DNA of 6,532 bases from Actinomycetota bacterium (GTDB lineage Bacteria > Actinomycetota > Acidimicrobiia > Acidimicrobiales > Acidimicrobiaceae): positions 1 through 6,532 of the forward strand of contig SIRY01000197.1 in assembly GCA_004366215.1 (NCBI GenBank), read 5' to 3'. Both the position numbers and the translations under genes were made by a program. Below are positions 1 through 5,974 of the stretch, piece by piece. Position 1 is the stretch's first letter. Each line of letters starts with the position of its first letter. The notes beneath the pieces are model-generated. The model made no database searches, was not told where the DNA came from, and saw only the letters and a program-made list of their open reading frames with translations.

Positions 1-256
1 CGCCCACGTTCGCGAGGGCGAAGACCACGACGCGAGCTTCGCGACCTACCACGGCGATGGGGAGCTGCGCTGGGTCGTGGAGGACCACGTGGATCCAGGC
101 GTTCTCGACGCGCTCCAGGGTGCTGGCCTCGAACTGCGCACGGCCCCGGCCCTCGACCCGAACGCCGGCATCGCCCACCTCGCGGTGGTGAGCGAGCGAG
201 CCGTTGCCGCCTGCAGCGACCCTCGCGCAGAGGACGGGAGTGCAATCGGATGGTGA
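1..256 (+). CDS. ggt: Gamma-glutamyltransferase family protein, C-terminal fragment
   Basis: The frame is open from the left edge (first full codon at 2) to TGA at 254-256, giving the last 84 residues; the start lies outside the window. Near the end (fragment residues 71-83) is CSDPRAEDGSAIG, which matches the closing DPR-x-DG-x-A-x-G signature of the gamma-glutamyltranspeptidase small subunit. Before it comes a stretch of the type 'VEDHVDPGVLDALQGAGLEL', in the place where family members have a conserved 'L...G' segment. Known family members are N-terminal nucleophile hydrolases that cleave themselves into two chains and hydrolyse or transfer gamma-glutamyl groups, for example from glutathione. 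The catalytic Thr and the large subunit are not visible, so activity and any signal peptide cannot be judged. The stop lies inside the start of the next gene, which suggests translational coupling. The family call is fairly firm; the substrate is unknown. Confidence 0.72.
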   Translation, partial: AHVREGEDHDASFATYHGDGELRWVVEDHVDPGVLDALQGAGLELRTAPALDPNAGIAHLAVVSERAVAACSDPRAEDGSAIGW

Positions 257-1839
257 CACTTCGCGACGGCGGCTACACGAGTGGCCTCGATGCCTTAGCT
301 ATGGATCCGATCGCGGAGCGCTGGCTCGCGGGCCGGCTGTCACCGCCGACACTCACGGCTCGTTGCGCCCTCAACCGCACGATCTCCCACGACGCACTTG
401 AGGTCGGGCGCCTCGTCGACCACTCGCACCCTCCTCGGCTGCTCGCCCACGACCTCGACGGCGCTCGCATCGACCAGGCTCTCCTCGCGCCGGAGCACGC
501 GAAGCTGCTCCACGAGCTCCGACCGATGGTGAGCCTCGCGCTGGTCCAGCCCGACGGTCTGCTCGGGGCCCTCGCGGCCGGGTACCTTCTCGCAGACCCC
601 GGGCTCTACTGCTCCATCACCCTCACCACTCAGGTGGCTCTCATCCTCGATGCCCTCGCACCGCACCACCCAACGCTCGACGGACTCCTCCACGGGCCGT
701 CGTTCGGCGCCACGTGGTTCACCGAGACCCACGCCGGATCGGACCTCGGCGCGCTTCGAGCGCGAGCGACACAGTCGCCCGAGGGAGTCTGGCGCATCAC
801 GAGAGCCGAGAAGTTCTTCGCGTCGAACGCGGGCCTCGCCGACGTCGCCCTCGTCGCTGCACACGTCGGTGAGCTCCGAGGCGTGCGCTCGCTCGGCCTG
901 TTCCTCGTGCACCGTCGCGCTCGAGACGGCGAGCTCGCCTTCTCGGTTCGACGACTCAAGGACAAGCTCGCCACCCGAGCGGTGCCAACGGGAGAAGTCG
1001 ACCTCAGCGACACCGAAGCCGAGCTCCTCGAGGGACCACCGAGCGGCATCCACCGGATCCTCGAGTCGCTCACCATTGCGCGCATCGCGAACGCCGTCGG
1101 CGCTGCTGGCGTCGCGCGCATCGCCGTCGCGGAGGCGACGGCGCGTGCTCACCGTCGCAGCGCCTTCGGGCGACCCCTACGAGCACTGCCCATCTTCGCC
1201 GATGGACTCGCGCGCCTGCGGGCAGACCAGCTCGCGACGACGCTGCTCGCCCTCCAGCTCGCCGACGACGCGCAACGAGCTCGGGGCGCCCACCACCGTG
1301 ACCCCGAGTACCAGCTCCTCCGCGCGTTCTCCCACGTCGCAAAGGTCCACACCGCTGACCGTGCTGCCCACATCACGCAGCGAGCCATGGAGGCCTTCGG
1401 AGGTCTTGGGTTCGTCGAGGACGCGCCGATCGCGCGGTGGCATCGCGAGGCACTGGTCCTGCCAATCTGGGAAGGCACGCCCCAGATCCATGCGATCGAC
1501 GCCGCCGAGGTGCTCGCCGATCGGGCGAGCCGCGAGGCGTTCATCGACCGGTTTCGAACGCCGCTCAGCGGATCGCTCGCAGACCGCGCCAACGATGCCC
1601 TGCGTCGGGCCGCAACGGAGCTTGCGACCACGCCGCCACACGCGCCCCAGCTGCTCAGGCACCTTGGCGCGCTCCTCGAGGCGGTCGCCGTCGCGAGTAT
1701 CGACCTCCCGGGGCTCGACCTCGAACCGCTCGCAACGTGGCTGACGCGCCGTGCCCTCGACGGCGAGCCGGACGAGGCGCCCCCGCTCGGCGGACTACCT
1801 CCGCTCACCTTCGAACCGATCGACAACCCTCCTGCCTGA
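250..1839 (+). CDS. AidB-like acyl-CoA dehydrogenase family flavoprotein
   Basis: This 529-residue protein is longer than ordinary acyl-CoA dehydrogenases (about 380-400). Order of motifs: an N-terminal segment (about 1-150); the FAD/substrate-loop motif WFTETHAGSDLG (156-167); EKFFASNAGLADVALVAA (187-204); RLKDKLATRAVPTGEV (235-250); the helical domain with AFGRPL (305-310); EAFGGLGFVEDAP (381-393); and PIWEGTPQIHAID (405-417). Glu408 of WEGT aligns with the catalytic base of medium-chain acyl-CoA dehydrogenases (YEGT). The Trp variant, the RLKDKL block and the roughly 110-residue C-terminal extension resemble the AidB branch. Family enzymes oxidise acyl-CoA thioesters with FAD in the cytoplasm; AidB itself is a DNA-alkylation-response protein whose substrate is unclear. 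The ATG at 250 is preceded by GGGAG at 236-240, 9 nt away. It overlaps the upstream gene by 7 nt. The family is certain, the substrate is not. Confidence 0.93.
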   Translation: MVTLRDGGYTSGLDALAMDPIAERWLAGRLSPPTLTARCALNRTISHDALEVGRLVDHSHPPRLLAHDLDGARIDQALLAPEHAKLLHELRPMVSLALVQPDGLLGALAAGYLLADPGLYCSITLTTQVALILDALAPHHPTLDGLLHGPSFGATWFTETHAGSDLGALRARATQSPEGVWRITRAEKFFASNAGLADVALVAAHVGELRGVRSLGLFLVHRRARDGELAFSVRRLKDKLATRAVPTGEVDLSDTEAELLEGPPSGIHRILESLTIARIANAVGAAGVARIAVAEATARAHRRSAFGRPLRALPIFADGLARLRADQLATTLLALQLADDAQRARGAHHRDPEYQLLRAFSHVAKVHTADRAAHITQRAMEAFGGLGFVEDAPIARWHREALVLPIWEGTPQIHAIDAAEVLADRASREAFIDRFRTPLSGSLADRANDALRRAATELATTPPHAPQLLRHLGALLEAVAVASIDLPGLDLEPLATWLTRRALDGEPDEAPPLGGLPPLTFEPIDNPPA

Positions 1840-1862
1840 GCACGCGGCTCACGTCGCAGCGC

Positions 1863-1885
1863 ACGAGCGGCTTCGCGCCGCACGT
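1863..1885 (+). terminator. Candidate U-less terminator hairpin after the acyl-CoA dehydrogenase gene
   Basis: The hairpin begins 24 nt after the TGA at 1837-1839. Arms are ACG-A-GCGGC (1863-1871) and GCCGC-A-CGT (1877-1885), with loop TTCGC (1872-1876): eight pairs and one A/A mismatch. No T-run follows. Actinobacterial genomes often carry such tail-less hairpins at gene ends, so termination is plausible but unproven. Confidence 0.33.
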
Positions 1886-1918
1886 CGGCCTACCCCGACG
1901 GCGAGAGCACCCCGACGA

Positions 1919-1943
1919 GCAGACGTGTCTGCGGCTCCGAGCC
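1919..1943. repeat. Two abutting small inverted repeats
   Basis: GCAGAC-GT-GTCTGC (1919-1932) is a six-base inverted repeat around a 2-nt centre. It is followed directly by GGCT-CCG-AGCC (1933-1943). As RNA they would form two tiny adjacent hairpins (the first with loop CGTG). As DNA the first resembles a half-site pair for a dimeric regulator. No promoter or gene start is visible next to it. Chance occurrence in GC-rich DNA is possible. Confidence 0.3.
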
Positions 1944-2322
1944 CTGTGGTGAGGCTGCGGTGCGCGCCGCGCCGTTCCCGCTGCTCGCGAACCGCCCCGA
2001 GCGCGCCGACCCTCGGCGACGAGTCGCCCTGCTGCGCCGCCCTACGCCACCGCGCACACCGACGGGACGCTGGCACCCCAGCGATGCAGCGCGAGACCTC
2101 GGAGCCACGAGCTCGCGCACCCTGCCCGATGGTCGGTTGGGGGACACGACGTCGAGACACCCGTGCGCAATCCCACGGTCGATGGAGCGCGGCGAGGTGG
2201 CACGACCCCTCGAAGCTCGAGCACACACCGCGAGGACTGGCGCAGCCGAGCGCGAGGCCGGGGGGCGCGGTGCGGTGAGCTCGGAGAGTGAGGCGGGCTG
2301 TGACTGACGTGCTGGGCGCCGA

Positions 2323-2401
2323 GCCCCGCGCCCGGGGCGTCGCGCTCGCTCTGGGCACCCCTCCTCACGGCGTGGAGCCGTGCAGCCCACGACTCGTCGT
2401 G
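2323..2401. repeat. Cluster of three perfect short hairpins
   Basis: Three perfect inverted repeats lie within 79 bp: GCCCCG-CGCC-CGGGGC (2323-2338), CACGGC-GTGGA-GCCGTG (2366-2382) and CACGA-CTCG-TCGTG (2388-2401). They sit in the convergent spacer, where they could form part of a terminator region or a structured transcript. None has an adjacent T-run. I do not recognise a known RNA family in the arrangement. Confidence 0.33.
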
Positions 2402-2508
2402 ACGCCGACCACCCGGCCGTCGAGCAAGGCCTCGACCGCTGTTGGAGCGCTCTCACCAAACCGACGCGCCCGACACCCTCGCCCGTCGGCTCACCACCGC
2501 GGCGCGCA

Positions 2509-2529
2509 CCGGCCATCGGGCGATGCCGG
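2509..2529 (-). terminator. Candidate terminator hairpin downstream of the XdhC-like gene
   Basis: The arms CCGG (2509-2512) plus CATCG (2514-2518) pair with CGATG (2521-2525) plus CCGG (2526-2529). C2513 is bulged and GG forms the centre, so the last C-G pair probably opens to make a tetraloop. It lies 12 nt beyond the minus-strand TAG at 2542-2544, where a terminator for the aminotransferase/XdhC transcript would be expected. There is no T-run on the minus strand after it. Confidence 0.33.
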
Positions 2530-2541
2530 CACAGCGCGGGG

Positions 2542-3408
2542 CTAGCCGTTGATCGGTCCGTCGCCGTCGCGCAAGCTGCGGCCGCTCCTGCGACGGGTCA
2601 CGGCGAGCCACTCGGCAGCGATGGCGAGCGCGGTCTCTCGTGCACTGCGCGCCCCGATGTCAAAGCCCGCAGGGCCGTAGAGCGCTCCAGGGTCGACGCC
2701 CGCTTCTCGAAGCCGTTCGGCTCGCACTCGCTGAGTCTCGCGCGATCCGAGAGCCGCCACGTAACCGGCGCCCTGCTGCAGGGCATCACGGAGCACGGGC
2801 GTCGCGACGTCGTGGTCGTGACTCAGCACGCACACGCCATCGAGCGGCCCGAGCACGCCAGCTGGCAGCTGCACCGGCTGGGCGCCGAGCCACTGGACCA
2901 CCCATCGCAGCTCGTCAGCGAGCGCGCCCTCGCCCACCACGACGAACCGAGGTGTCGGCACGAACGCGTGACGGTGGAGCGTACCTCTGAGCGAGACCCC
3001 TGGGCGCGCCGCGTCATCCCGCGCGATTCGAGGCTGCAGCGGGCCGCGGTCGCCGAGCTCAGTCTCGACGACGACCGGTACGCGCCCGGCGAGGAACGCC
3101 TCGAGCCCAGCGAGCCACCCGACCGGATGCACCATGACCTCGGCCCAGCCACCACAGGCGAGGCCGTGGAGCTGAGCCCGGTCGTCGTCGAGGTCGAGTC
3201 GCTCGATCCGCGGGGTCCCATCGCGCGAGACGCCTGCAGCGAGACCCGCGCCGAGGATACCTCCGACCAGCTGGTCCTCGGCAAGGACAGCGAGGTCCAA
3301 GTCTCGCTCCCCTCCGCCAAAGCCGTGCAGCGCGACGAGTCGCACCACCGGTGCTGCTGGCTGAGAGCGAGCCAGCTCGACCACCTCACTCAGCTGCTCG
3401 TAGCGCAC
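2542..3408 (-). CDS. XdhC/CoxI-family molybdenum hydroxylase maturation factor
   Basis: This 288-residue protein has the two-domain layout of XdhC. The N-terminal XdhC_CoxI-type domain (about 1-100) contains VVRLVALHG (21-29) and CGGWAEVMVHPV (85-96). The C-terminal Rossmann-like domain (about 153-270) contains RFVVVGEGALADEL (154-167), SHDHD (196-200), GSRETQRVRAERLREAGVD (221-239) and GPAGFDIGAR (245-254), all typical of the family. Known members bind molybdenum cofactor and help its sulfuration and insertion into xanthine dehydrogenase or CO dehydrogenase-type enzymes in the cytoplasm. No such hydroxylase is encoded in this window. The usual small-residue GGGC-x-E motif of the first domain is replaced by LGAGLAAG (52-59), so that cysteine is absent, while CGG is retained. 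Translation starts at GTG (3406-3408) behind a strong GGAGG, 24 nt after the upstream gene. The family is confident; the client enzyme is unknown. Confidence 0.87.
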   Translation of the reverse strand: MRYEQLSEVVELARSQPAAPVVRLVALHGFGGGERDLDLAVLAEDQLVGGILGAGLAAGVSRDGTPRIERLDLDDDRAQLHGLACGGWAEVMVHPVGWLAGLEAFLAGRVPVVVETELGDRGPLQPRIARDDAARPGVSLRGTLHRHAFVPTPRFVVVGEGALADELRWVVQWLGAQPVQLPAGVLGPLDGVCVLSHDHDVATPVLRDALQQGAGYVAALGSRETQRVRAERLREAGVDPGALYGPAGFDIGARSARETALAIAAEWLAVTRRRSGRSLRDGDGPING

Positions 3409-3415
3409 CTTGCAA

Positions 3416-3420
3416 CCTCC
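3416..3420 (-). promoter_or_regulatory. Ribosome binding site of the XdhC-like gene
   Basis: On the minus strand GGAGG (plus-strand CCTCC at 3416-3420) stands 7 nt before the GTG at 3408-3406. It settles the GTG as the start, and it lies wholly within the 24-nt gap after the aminotransferase stop. Confidence 0.8.
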
Positions 3421-3432
3421 CCGTTGGTCGCT

Positions 3433-4263
3433 CTATGGATCGAGTTCCGATGCCACGAGCGCAGCGAACTCGCGCTGCAGCTCGCGGGTCACGGGTCCTG
3501 GTGCGTCAGGGAAGCGTCGATCCCCGAGTCGCTCGACGCCCTGCACGAAGCGGAGCGTCGACGTCACAAACACCTCAGTGATGCGCTCGTCGCCGAGGTC
3601 CGCGATGGGGATGTCACGCTCGCGCACCCCGAAGCGCTCGAGCAGGAGGGCCCGAGTGACTCCTGCGAGAGGACCTGCAGCGAGGGGTGGAGTTAGCACC
3701 TCACCGTCTCGCACCACGAAGACGTTCGACCCTGATCCCTCGCAGAGGTTGCCTGCGAGGTTGCCAAAGAGGACCTCGCTCGCACCTCGCGAGCGAGCCC
3801 ACGCGAGCGCGATGACGTTCTCCGCGTAGGAGGTCGTCTTGAGCCCGGCGAGCACGCCTCGCTCGTTGCGAGGCCACGGCGCGAGCTCGACCGCACACGA
3901 CGCCGGCTCGAGCTCGATCGGCGCTTCCGCCACGATCGCCCGCGGCGGTCCGCCGTTGCGTCCCGAGCCGAGCTCGCCGTCGCCTGCGGTGTAGGTCACT
4001 CGTACCTTGGCGCGCTGGTAGCCGTTCGTCGCGACGACGGTCTCGATGCCTTCTCGCAGCGCGTCGAGGTTCGGGACCGGTAGCCCCATGCCGACGGCGG
4101 TCCGCTCGAGCCGCTCGAGGTGACGCCGAATGGCGAACGCGCGCCCCTCGACGACGACGAGCGTCTCGAAGGCGCCATCACCCACGACGAGACCGTGGTC
4201 CACGATCGGAATGCACGCTTGGTCGTCTGCCACGATCGACCCATCGATCCACGCTACGCCCAC
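3433..4263 (-). CDS. Class IV aminotransferase (aminodeoxychorismate lyase / branched-chain or D-amino-acid aminotransferase type)
   Basis: A PLP enzyme of fold type IV, 276 residues from the chosen GTG at 4261-4263. Visible blocks: AWIDG near the start (4-8), DHGLVVGDGAFETL (22-35), RRHLERL (46-52), KVRVTYTAGDGELG (86-99), LAGLKTTSYAENVIALA (138-154), CEGSGSNVFVV (174-184) and LAGVTRALL (199-207). Lys142 is the expected Schiff-base lysine, and Glu175 is the cofactor-contacting glutamate of the family. The sequence closely resembles streptomycete proteins labelled aminodeoxychorismate lyase (PabC, folate synthesis) or plain class IV aminotransferase; motifs alone do not fix the substrate. The frame is open to a TTG at 4281, but the AGGAG within that stretch (4278-4274) lies 10 nt before the GTG, and family proteins begin just ahead of the W-I-x-G block, so I place the start at the GTG. 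It is first in a likely operon with the XdhC-like gene. Confidence 0.92.
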   Translation of the reverse strand: MGVAWIDGSIVADDQACIPIVDHGLVVGDGAFETLVVVEGRAFAIRRHLERLERTAVGMGLPVPNLDALREGIETVVATNGYQRAKVRVTYTAGDGELGSGRNGGPPRAIVAEAPIELEPASCAVELAPWPRNERGVLAGLKTTSYAENVIALAWARSRGASEVLFGNLAGNLCEGSGSNVFVVRDGEVLTPPLAAGPLAGVTRALLLERFGVRERDIPIADLGDERITEVFVTSTLRFVQGVERLGDRRFPDAPGPVTRELQREFAALVASELDP

Positions 4264-4273
4264 GGACCCTCCA

Positions 4274-4278
4274 CTCCT
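4274..4278 (-). promoter_or_regulatory. Ribosome binding site deciding the aminotransferase start
   Basis: Minus-strand AGGAG (plus-strand CTCCT, 4274-4278) is 10 nt upstream of the GTG at 4263-4261. A second purine run, GGAGGG, ends only 3 nt before the GTG. Both would lie inside the coding sequence if translation began at the TTG at 4281, which argues for the GTG. Confidence 0.6.
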
Positions 4279-4306
4279 CAAGCTCGTCGGCCGCCGCGAA
4301 ATGGGC

Positions 4307-4313
4307 TAACCTA
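4307..4313. promoter_or_regulatory. Shared -10 element of a divergent promoter; leaderless to the right
   Basis: The plus strand reads TAACCT at 4307-4312, a TAnnnT box exactly 6 nt before the ATG at 4319. Transcription would therefore start on, or one base from, the A of the ATG, and no Shine-Dalgarno sequence precedes that ATG. The minus strand reads TAGGTT at 4313-4308, also TAnnnT. It would start the aminotransferase transcript near 4301, with a leader of about 38 nt that holds the AGGAG. No convincing -35 hexamer is visible for either direction. This rests on pattern only. Confidence 0.5.
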
Positions 4314-4318
4314 CGAGC

Positions 4319-4708
4319 ATGCTAGAGCCACTGCTGGTTGAGCTGGCGGGCGGACCAAACTTTGCCACCCTGACCACGCTGCTGCCAAACGGCATGCCCC
4401 ACTCGTCGGTGATGTGGTTCGACGTCGACGAGACGCACGTCATCATCAACACCGAAACTCACCGGCTCAAGTACCGCAACGTCCAGCGCGATCCGCGCGT
4501 CAGCCTCGTCGTCTGGGACCACACGAACCCCTACCGCTACGTCGAGGTGCGTGGCCGCGTCGTGGCCACCGAGGCTGGAGATCGGGCCCGCGCGCACATC
4601 GACGTGATGTCGCGCCGCTACACCGGTGGCCCCTACGCCGCTCCGATCACCTCAGAGCGCGTGATGCTCTTCATCGCCCCAGAGCGTCAGCGCCTCCAAG
4701 GCTCGTAG
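4319..4708 (+). CDS. PPOX-class, probably F420-dependent, oxidoreductase
   Basis: The 129-residue protein has the split beta-barrel fold of the pyridoxamine 5'-phosphate oxidase-like superfamily. It matches the single-domain actinobacterial group typified by mycobacterial Rv1155 (F420-binding PPOX). Visible blocks: FATLTTLLPNGMPHSSVMWF (15-34), the characteristic HRLKYRNVQRDPRVSLVV (48-65), YRYVEVRGRVV (72-82) and RRYTGGPY (99-106). Family members bind deazaflavin F420 at a dimer interface and reduce small molecules in the cytoplasm; substrates are mostly unknown. The ATG is likely translated from a leaderless message. The MFS transporter gene follows 30 nt after the TAG, so the two probably share a transcript. 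F420 rather than FMN use is inferred from family resemblance. There is no sign of truncation. Confidence 0.88.
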   Translation: MLEPLLVELAGGPNFATLTTLLPNGMPHSSVMWFDVDETHVIINTETHRLKYRNVQRDPRVSLVVWDHTNPYRYVEVRGRVVATEAGDRARAHIDVMSRRYTGGPYAAPITSERVMLFIAPERQRLQGS

Positions 4709-4738
4709 CGTGCCCTGCGGCCGAAGCGGGACCGCGCG

Positions 4739-5974
4739 GTGGGTTTGGTGAGGCGCTCGTTGGCACGCGGTCGAGGTGGGGACGCCCCCTCGCTCCCGAG
4801 CGATCTCGTTCCCGTAGGGTGGTCGCACGCAGGCCAGCACGCCTACGTCGCTGGCCTTGGCGTCGTCATCCCCTACGCCCTTGCGACCTTCCACTCAAGC
4901 TACGCGGTCATCGGCGCACTCCTCGCCGTGGCCTCCGTGCTGGGGTCACTCCTCCAGGGGCTCGCCGTCGTCGCCCGACGGGTGGGGGCGCGCCTGCTGC
5001 TCACGCTCCAGAACGTTGGCTCGGTGATCGGCGTAGCCCTCGGCGCGCTCGCGCCGACCGTGCTCGTCTTCGCGGCGGGACGGCTGCTCCAGTCAGTCGC
5101 CGGTTGGCCACAACACCCTGTGGGGTCTGCGTACCTCTCAGCGCGCCATCCCCGACGGCGTGGGACGGTCCTGAGCTGGCACGTGACCGCCGGCAACGTC
5201 GGCACGCTCATCGCGCCTGCGCTCGTGGGCGTCATGATCAGCCTCGATGGCTGGCGCAGCGCGCTGTGGGCGCTCGCTGCCCTCCTCGCGACCACCGCGG
5301 TCGTGACGGCGGTGGGGGTCCGCGGACCTTGGCGCCAGCCCCCTCAGCCCGCTCCGACGACCGCGAGCGCCGCTGAGGCGCACGATCTACGCCGCGTCCT
5401 CCGCTCACGGCCCGTCGTCGCGCTCCTTGTGGCCGGCACCGTCGCCGCTGGCGGCCAAGGCATCGGCATCATCGGCCTCTACGCGCCCGCCTACCTCCAC
5501 GACGCGCTCCACGCCTCGACGGTCGTCGTCAGCTCGGTGCTCACCGTCGTCTACGTCGGTGCCGTCGTCGGACCCATCCTCATGGGACGCCTCCAGGACC
5601 GTCTCTCGCACGAGGGTGTCCTGCTGGCGAACTACGTCCTCGGGGCGTGTGCCTTGCTCGCGTTCGTCGCTCTCGGGAGCTCTCCTCGCCGCCTCCGCGT
5701 GGTCGGCCTGCTCATCGGCGTCTTCAGCTACTCCGAGCTGTCACTGCGCCAGACGGTCTTTGCCGACTACGTCCCAGGGCAGCTCGCCCGCGAGGGCTTC
5801 GGCGTCTTCTTCACGATCTCGCAGACCATCGGCGGCGTGTGGGTCGCTGTCATCGGCGTCGTCGTCGCCGCGCACGGCTTCGTTCCAGCCTTCGCCCTCA
5901 TGGCAGCGACCTTCCTCGCAGCTGGGTTGCTCGTCAGGATCGGCACGAGGAGCGCGCCGCAGGGCACCCCCTAG
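4739..5974 (+). CDS. MFS transporter, FSR (fosmidomycin-resistance)-like
   Basis: This integral membrane protein of up to 411 residues has about twelve hydrophobic segments: roughly 32-52, 55-76, 86-105, 106-124, 150-169, 172-193, then 225-248, 262-282, 292-312, 318-338, 352-376 and 379-401. A polar Pro/Ala/Arg loop at 195-222 divides the halves. The block GWPQHPVGSAYLSARHP followed by RRGTVLSWHVTAGNVG (122-155) resembles the FSR group. The second half keeps a motif-A-like GRLQDR (283-288); in the first half the equivalent site, ARRVGAR (79-85), has lost the usual Asp. Family members use the proton gradient to export or import small molecules; the substrate is unknown. The start is uncertain: GTG 4739 has no clear ribosome site. 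GTG 4748 follows a weak GGTGGG, and TTG 4760 follows GGTGAGG by 6 nt. All lie before the first helix. The gene ends in a TAG that overlaps the stop of the convergent gene. Confidence 0.92.
   Translation: MGLVRRSLARGRGGDAPSLPSDLVPVGWSHAGQHAYVAGLGVVIPYALATFHSSYAVIGALLAVASVLGSLLQGLAVVARRVGARLLLTLQNVGSVIGVALGALAPTVLVFAAGRLLQSVAGWPQHPVGSAYLSARHPRRRGTVLSWHVTAGNVGTLIAPALVGVMISLDGWRSALWALAALLATTAVVTAVGVRGPWRQPPQPAPTTASAAEAHDLRRVLRSRPVVALLVAGTVAAGGQGIGIIGLYAPAYLHDALHASTVVVSSVLTVVYVGAVVGPILMGRLQDRLSHEGVLLANYVLGACALLAFVALGSSPRRLRVVGLLIGVFSYSELSLRQTVFADYVPGQLAREGFGVFFTISQTIGGVWVAVIGVVVAAHGFVPAFALMAATFLAAGLLVRIGTRSAPQGTP

Larger units (their letters stand above)
1840..2541. other. 702-bp interval without a convincing gene
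   Basis: This gap separates two convergent transcription units: the acyl-CoA dehydrogenase ends at 1839 and the XdhC-like gene ends at 2542. Open frames exist on both strands because the DNA is GC-rich, but their products are rich in Arg, Pro, Ala and Ser, lack hydrophobic-core patterning and match no family I recognise. No tRNA T-loop, rRNA segment or long direct repeat is visible. What it does hold are short inverted repeats at 1863-1885, 1919-1943, 2323-2338, 2366-2382, 2388-2401 and 2509-2529. It is unusually long for a convergent spacer in an otherwise compact stretch. It could be a decayed gene, a small-RNA locus or plain spacer; the sequence alone does not decide. Confidence 0.6.

Noticed and set aside
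340..1152. A 270-codon minus-strand open frame inside the acyl-CoA dehydrogenase gene
   Set aside because: It is a shadow of the codon bias of the real gene; the product is charged and low in complexity with no recognisable motif.
650..1744. A 364-codon plus-strand open frame overlapping the acyl-CoA dehydrogenase in another frame
   Set aside because: It is a Ser/Arg/Pro-rich translation typical of a shifted frame of a GC-rich gene, while the overlapping frame has all the acyl-CoA dehydrogenase motifs.
1840..2307. Read-through of the acyl-CoA dehydrogenase frame past its TGA, open as far as 2307
   Set aside because: The dehydrogenase already has a complete C-terminal extension at 1839, and the downstream residues are Arg-rich with no domain. 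Absence of stops is expected at this GC content.
1890..2516. A 208-codon minus-strand open frame in the convergent spacer
   Set aside because: The Arg/Ser/Ala-rich product has no hydrophobic core or family resemblance, no convincing ribosome site, and overlaps equally poor frames on the other strand.
2380..3696. A 438-codon plus-strand open frame opposite the XdhC-like gene and the end of the aminotransferase gene
   Set aside because: Both minus-strand genes have clear family motifs, ribosome sites and correct lengths. The plus-strand product is His/Arg/Ser-rich with no domain pattern. Long antisense frames are expected in DNA this GC-rich.
4264..4281. TTG at 4281 as start of the aminotransferase
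   Set aside because: It would place the AGGAG and GGAGGG ribosome-site sequences inside the coding region and add six residues before the point where family proteins begin.
4414..5376. A 320-codon plus-strand open frame across the PPOX and MFS genes
   Set aside because: It is an Arg-rich shifted-frame shadow; both genes beneath it are independently recognisable.
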